Virus record (IMG/VR): IMGVR_UViG_3300009706_001100
Location: 1 to 22,814 of that record
Direction: 5' to 3' (one strand)
DNA length: 22,814 bases
Source of the DNA: a virus
The translations under genes and the position numbers were made by a program. Of this stretch, positions 21,663 to 22,814 are shown one piece after another. How positions within the stretch are numbered: the first letter of the stretch is position 1; every line of letters begins with the position of its first letter. Under the pieces are notes generated by a model. The model did no database searches and had not been told where the DNA came from. It was given only the letters and a program-made list of their open reading frames with translations.

Positions 21663-22814
21663 CACGCCCCCCTCGGCGTCTCAAACGCCATGCGTGCGCC
21701 GTTCCATCGCACCTCACCCTCGACCACCGAAAACGGCGGCCCGTGCCTGAACTTGGGCACCGCGATGGACGCGCGCTGCCGCTCCTCCTGAATGCGCATC
21801 CTCGCCGCGTCGCTGTTGGGCAGGATCTCTGGGCGCATGTTTGGGCGGTGCGGGATCAGCGCCACGTCAGCGTCAGCCGCGATGGCCTGGCTGCCCCTGG
21901 CGTCGCTCAGCTTGAGCGCCGAGCCATCGCCGCGCGCCGCCGCGCTGGTGGGCTGGCTCAGCGCGATGGCCGCGCAGTCATACTCGATGGCGCAGCTCTT
22001 CATCATGCGCGAGGCCGCCGCGATCTCGGCCTCGTCGGTGGCGTCGCGCCGCCTGGTGCCGCCACGGCACAGCTGGAGATAGTCCAGCACGATGAGCCCC
22101 AGGCCGCCCGCGCACTCGTGCTGCACCCGCTGACAGCTCAGGCGCAGGGCCTCGGGCGTCAGGGTGTGCGCGTGCTCGATGTGCAGCTGCCAGTGCGCGG
22201 TGTCGTCGAGCGCCTTGGTGTACGCTGACAGGTCGCGCCGGCTCAGGTTCTGCAGCCCGCGCCGCGCGACATTGAACGGCACCGCCGACAGCTGGCTGAT
22301 GAGCCTGCCGCACAGGTCAGCCGCTGACATCTCCAGGCTGATGAACAGCACCGCGCGCCCGGCCTGGAGCGCGCTCAGCGTGTAGCTCAGGGCCAAGCTA
22401 GTCTTGCCCACGCCGGGCGCGGCAAGGATCACCGCCAGCCAGCCGGGCTGTATCGTCATGCGCTCGTCGAGCGCCACCACGCCAGAGCGCACACCGCCCC
22501 CCTCGGCCTCACCCTCCAGGCACCGCCGGTGGTGTTCGTCAAAGCCGCTGCGCGCATCCTCGGCCGTCGTTGGCACCAGCACCTCGGTCGCTTGGCGCAC
22601 GGCGCGCTCAGCCACCGCCGGCAGCTCTGTGGGCTCGTTGTCGGTGTCATAGGCCAGCGCCTCCAGGCGATGCGCTGCCGCGATCAGCTCGCGCCGCCCA
22701 CGGTACTGCCTGACGATCAGCGCGTAGGCGTCCACGTTGCCGCTGGTGCCCGCGCGGTCGAGCACCTCGCTGAGCCCTCGAAAACCCACCATGTCCCAGG
22801 TGCTCGCCTGCTGC
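21662..22814 (-). CDS. DnaB-like replicative DNA helicase (5' partial)
   Basis: RecA-fold hexameric helicase expected to unwind phage DNA at the fork. The frame is open to the right edge, so the N-terminal domain and true start lie outside the window. Counting from the internal ATG at 22792, the visible part has a linker helix (about 20-50) of the kind that precedes the DnaB motor, Walker A APGVGKTS (125-132), the ISLEMS strand (151-156), Walker B LIVLDYLQL (233-241), an ALSQ sensor (277-280), and the SDARGS...ADADV stretch (296-310) typical of DnaB. The usual arginine-finger segment appears as FRHGPP (348-353). The stop overlaps the next start by one base (TGATG). The motif set makes the family call firm. 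A UvsW or RecA-type ATPase is less likely because of the linker and the LDYLQL/ALSQ/SDARGS combination. Confidence 0.93.
   Translation of the reverse strand, partial: QQASTWDMVGFRGLSEVLDRAGTSGNVDAYALIVRQYRGRRELIAAAHRLEALAYDTDNEPTELPAVAERAVRQATEVLVPTTAEDARSGFDEHHRRCLEGEAEGGGVRSGVVALDERMTIQPGWLAVILAAPGVGKTSLALSYTLSALQAGRAVLFISLEMSAADLCGRLISQLSAVPFNVARRGLQNLSRRDLSAYTKALDDTAHWQLHIEHAHTLTPEALRLSCQRVQHECAGGLGLIVLDYLQLCRGGTRRRDATDEAEIAAASRMMKSCAIEYDCAAIALSQPTSAAARGDGSALKLSDARGSQAIAADADVALIPHRPNMRPEILPNSDAARMRIQEERQRASIAVPKFRHGPPFSVVEGEVRWNGARMAFETPRGA

Noticed and set aside
1-22814. CRISPR arrays, tRNA genes, insertion sequences, integrase or att sites
   Set aside because: I looked for regular repeats, cloverleaf-like segments, transposase motifs and recombinase motifs and found none; coding genes cover nearly all bases.

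Overview
This window is part of a tailed-bacteriophage genome (free phage or prophage). It is GC-rich, roughly two-thirds G+C by eye. Every supportable gene lies on the minus strand, so transcription runs from the right edge to the left. Genes are packed almost without gaps, and most junctions are short stop/start overlaps of the GTGA, ATGA or TGATG type, which suggests extensive translational coupling. I saw no tRNA, rRNA, CRISPR array, integrase or insertion sequence. The long TMP, the tail-chaperone pair and the absence of a sheath gene point to a long, probably non-contractile tail (siphovirus-like). The host cannot be named. An exported, cysteine-containing transglycosylase-like enzyme is compatible with a host that has a periplasm.

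Right part (about 22814-18957), DNA metabolism and packaging entry. A DnaB-type replicative helicase cut by the window edge is followed by a 50-residue unknown protein, a C5-cytosine methyltransferase, an N6-adenine methyltransferase, a membrane-anchored or secreted transglycosylase-like lysin, and the small terminase subunit.

Middle (about 18964-11493), packaging and head. A PD-(D/E)XK Holliday-resolvase-like nuclease and two unknown proteins precede the large terminase. Then come the portal, a head-tail/virion morphogenesis-like protein, two tiny proteins, a Pro/Ala-rich scaffold candidate, a 160-residue protein and the HK97-fold (Mu gpT-like) major capsid protein. The capsid gene has the best Shine-Dalgarno sequence in the window and the two largest non-coding gaps on its flanks, the downstream one holding a strong RNA hairpin.

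Left part (about 11435-51), connector and tail. A beta-rich protein with an EF-hand-like loop is followed by a tail-terminator-like protein, the tail tube protein, a G/T-type tail chaperone pair (second frame at -1), the tape measure protein, two related distal-tail proteins, a 900-residue tail hub protein, and two beta-rich tail-tip or receptor-binding candidates. The tail module probably continues past the left edge.

No wholly new system stands out. The most interesting signals are: a shared short module in three neighbouring small head genes; the non-canonical chaperone frameshift region with an in-frame amber codon upstream; a G9 tract in a conserved methyltransferase motif; a canonical A AAA AAG slippery heptamer; and the post-capsid hairpin. 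No stretch longer than 100 bases lacks a gene. Bases 1-50 hold no gene I can support.
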